This document shows, in pieces, positions 33,136-35,030 of a DNA stretch of 35,030 nt. Within the stretch, counting starts at the first letter, position 1. Every line of letters starts with the position of its first letter. This DNA comes from Minisyncoccota bacterium. GTDB taxonomy: Bacteria; Patescibacteriota; Minisyncoccia; UBA6257; JAAZHW01. Both the position numbers and the translations under genes were made by a program. The stretch spans positions 1-35,030 of the forward strand of contig JAQVHD010000002.1 in the NCBI GenBank assembly GCA_028696375.1. The letters are read 5' to 3'. Below the pieces are notes generated by a model. That model was not told the DNA's origin. It was given only the letters and a program-made list of their open reading frames with translations, and did no database searches.

Positions 33136-33972
33136 TTAGGGTTGTAAAATATCCTCTGTTCGACCATTAATAGAAATAATAATGTTATTAATTGATGGAA
33201 ATTGTTTTAAAGTTTCTGTGATTTGAGCTCGAATTGCGGAAACTCGACAAGATCCGCCCACTTGAAATTCTAACTGTTCGTTAAAATCCACATAGGCCGT
33301 CCCATTTTCTATTTTCAATGATTGTATTTTAACATCGGGATTAATGCTAGTAAAAAAACCTTCCTCTTTTTCTTCATCAGTCGGTCCTTTAAGTAATTCT
33401 TCTAGTGCTGCTCTGGCTACTGCTGAAGTTTTTACAATTTTTCTTTCGACGGGAAAAACTGCCGTACAAGAATATTCCGGATCAAACTGATTATTATTGA
33501 AAAATGCCTTTACTGTCATTGTTTGAGGTTGTTGAAATTTTAGAGGCACTGAATAATACAAATCTTTTTCAGCCATTCCTGAAGGATTGTCATTTTTTAA
33601 AACAAGATAGCCTTTTTCTCCTTGAGGAATAAAGTCTATTTCTTCAACAAAAGGCACAAAGTCATCAGTCATCCAATCTTCTTGAGCGTGAATGATTCCG
33701 GAAGCAATGGTAGAGAATTCTGCGGAAACAATATAATATGGCGCAGAGCCTTCAAAAAACCAGTTGCCTCTGACTTCTCCTTTGATAGTTAAATGACCGC
33801 TCGTCAAATCATACGGTTGAGGGCTGAACAAGCGAACTATTTCTTCTACATTCGGCTTTTGGGTAGGAGATAATCTTTCTTTCTGATTTTTTATTGGCTG
33901 ATATAAAAAATAAAGCGCTCCTATTATTAACACAACAACTATTAAAATTATTATCTTGTTTTTATTTTTCAT
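33136..33972 (-). CDS. Gmad2 + GerMN domain membrane-anchored protein
   Basis: A 278-aa protein with one N-terminal helix (about 7-24), an outer Gmad2 Ig-like domain (about 45-155: VRLFSPQPYDLTSGHLTIKG, WMTDDFVPF) and a GerMN domain (about 155-275: TVKAFFNNN, ARAALEELLKGPTDEE, GTAYVDFNEQL). Both domains occur in sporulation and envelope proteins; here there is no sporulation and the role is probably in peptidoglycan binding or envelope assembly. It stands 22 bases after alr, consistent with a wall-related operon. Confidence 0.88.
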   Translation of the reverse strand: MKNKNKIIILIVVVLIIGALYFLYQPIKNQKERLSPTQKPNVEEIVRLFSPQPYDLTSGHLTIKGEVRGNWFFEGSAPYYIVSAEFSTIASGIIHAQEDWMTDDFVPFVEEIDFIPQGEKGYLVLKNDNPSGMAEKDLYYSVPLKFQQPQTMTVKAFFNNNQFDPEYSCTAVFPVERKIVKTSAVARAALEELLKGPTDEEKEEGFFTSINPDVKIQSLKIENGTAYVDFNEQLEFQVGGSCRVSAIRAQITETLKQFPSINNIIISINGRTEDILQP

Positions 33973-33994
33973 AAATTAAATGGTCTTTACGACG

Positions 33995-35030
33995 TTATTT
34001 TATTACCCTCTTAATTTGAGGAGATAAACGAACCATAACCTCGCATGGAATTGTCTTTCCTATTTCGGCTACAGCCGAGAGGGAATTCTTTTTATTTGGA
34101 TCATCGGAAAAAACTTCGATTTCATCTTCTAACTTTAAATCACTGATTGAGGAAATATCTACCACGGTTAAATTCATACTCACGCGGCCAATAATTTTCA
34201 GTGGTTGATCGTGATAGTAAAAATAACCGACATTGCTAAGATAACGCGGTACACCTTCATAATAACCGCAGGCAACTGTGGCAGTGCGAGTATCTCGTTC
34301 GGCAATCCAAGAAAAACCGTATCCCACCCCCTCTCCCTTAGGAACAGTTTTTATATTAACAACTTTAGCCCAAAAAGATAGAATGGGTTTTAACAATAAA
34401 TTCTTCTCTGTTGTAGTATCGAAACCGTAAAGGCCAGAACCTATTCGTGCTAAATTATTTTCAATTTGCGAAAATTGATTAATTCCAGCAGTAGCTAAAA
34501 TATGAAATAAATGGGATCGCCAATTAGAAATTTGTTCTTTATAAATACTCACGCCCTCTTGCCAACGCTCTAATTGATGCTGAGAAAGTTCTTTGTTGCT
34601 GGCTGGCGCGGCTAAATGCGACATCAAGCCTTCAATTCTTAAATGCTGATTTTTCTTTAAAATTTTAATAGTAGGAACTAATTCTTCTAAAGAGACGCCC
34701 TGACGATGCAAACCCGTATCAATTTTGATATGTACTATCAACGGAAAATTAATTTCTTGGGAAAGAATTTCGGCTTGCTTCAAAGAATTTATCACTAAAA
34801 CACAGCGAAATTTCTTTAAATCTTTTAGAGCACTCCGCGATACATGCCCTAAAATAATGATGGGCTTTCTAATATTTTTCTCCCGCAAAATTTTTGCCTC
34901 AATGATACTATCAACAACTAAATGCGAAATATTAGGATTTATATCAAATAAATGTCCCATTTCCCTTAACCCATGTCCATAGGCATTGCTTTTTAACACC
35001 GCTGCTAAATGGGGTATTTTGAAAGTTTTT
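33995..35030 (-). CDS. alr: Alanine racemase (partial, 5' end outside the window)
   Basis: A PLP-dependent racemase that converts L-Ala to D-Ala. The PLP lysine is in AVLKSNAYGHG near the window edge, and the frame is open through 35030, so the N-terminus is cut off by the window. IVHIKIDTGLHRQG (family HLKIDTGMxRxG), IGSGLYG and GVGYGFSW with the catalytic Tyr are all present, followed by the C-terminal beta domain (VSMNLTVVDIS). At least 345 residues are visible. It heads the minus-strand run that ends in ddl. Confidence 0.94.
   Translation of the reverse strand, partial: KTFKIPHLAAVLKSNAYGHGLREMGHLFDINPNISHLVVDSIIEAKILREKNIRKPIIILGHVSRSALKDLKKFRCVLVINSLKQAEILSQEINFPLIVHIKIDTGLHRQGVSLEELVPTIKILKKNQHLRIEGLMSHLAAPASNKELSQHQLERWQEGVSIYKEQISNWRSHLFHILATAGINQFSQIENNLARIGSGLYGFDTTTEKNLLLKPILSFWAKVVNIKTVPKGEGVGYGFSWIAERDTRTATVACGYYEGVPRYLSNVGYFYYHDQPLKIIGRVSMNLTVVDISSISDLKLEDEIEVFSDDPNKKNSLSAVAEIGKTIPCEVMVRLSPQIKRVIK

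Overview
The window looks like a piece of a small, AT-rich bacterial chromosome, most likely from the Candidate Phyla Radiation (Patescibacteria, Parcubacteria-like). This is an inference. It rests on low G+C by eye, Lys/Ile-rich short proteins, tightly packed or overlapping housekeeping genes, a PriA without working helicase motifs, a MurF-like ligase lacking the usual N-terminal domain, and many small lineage-type proteins. TGA, TAA and TAG all act as stops, so the standard bacterial code is used. No phage, insertion sequence, CRISPR array or rRNA was seen.

Layout. 1-8142: a RecB-family nuclease, a 51-aa membrane protein, L27 (rpmA), L9 (rplI), a C-terminal processing protease, an RNA 2',3'-cyclic phosphodiesterase (thpR), priA, def-fmt, and a two-gene operon of small proteins, one with a zinc ribbon. 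8342-11616 (minus): scpA-scpB-dacA-mraY, which joins condensin accessory subunits to peptidoglycan genes. 11692-16909: an orphan Cys-rich protein, secA, a histidine phosphatase, a small membrane protein, tRNA-Glu(CTC) and a DUF218-like protein. 16941-21588 (minus): a compact dcw cluster, mraZ-rsmH-ftsL-ftsI-murF, with no murE or mraY in it. 21815-23362 (minus): DUF763 plus a DUF4258-like partner. 23555-24607: tRNA-Val(CAC) and rplJ-rplL behind an L10-type leader. 24995-28575: an NlpC/P60 protein, rpoD and dnaG. 28690-30792: a Thr-Pro-rich surface protein with two duplicated domains. 31025-35030 (minus): alr, Gmad2-GerMN lipoprotein-like protein, an Mth938-like protein, a MagIII/EndoIII-like glycosylase and a Ddl-like ATP-grasp ligase. 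alr runs off the window edge.

How the genes fit together. Peptidoglycan synthesis and division dominate: MurF, MraY, FtsI, FtsL, RsmH, MraZ, DacA, Alr, Ddl and NlpC/P60. The rest is mainly translation (L27, L9, L10, L7/L12, Def, Fmt, tRNAs), replication and transcription (DnaG, RpoD, PriA, ScpAB) and export (SecA, processing protease).

Most notable signals. (1) Sigma-70 -10 boxes sit 6-8 nt before the ATG of at least eight genes, which predicts leaderless mRNAs; a separate group of genes carries strong AGGAGG ribosome sites. (2) The rplJ leader has two mutually exclusive pairings, a basal stem and an intrinsic terminator, right before the gene. (3) mraZ has three 10-bp-phased TGGGG/TGGAT repeats just after its promoter, and these coincide with perfect DnaA-box sequences. 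(4) A degenerate tandem repeat of the CTCAAAT/TTTGAGA type lies in promoters and has also been read into the Fmt and SecA coding frames.
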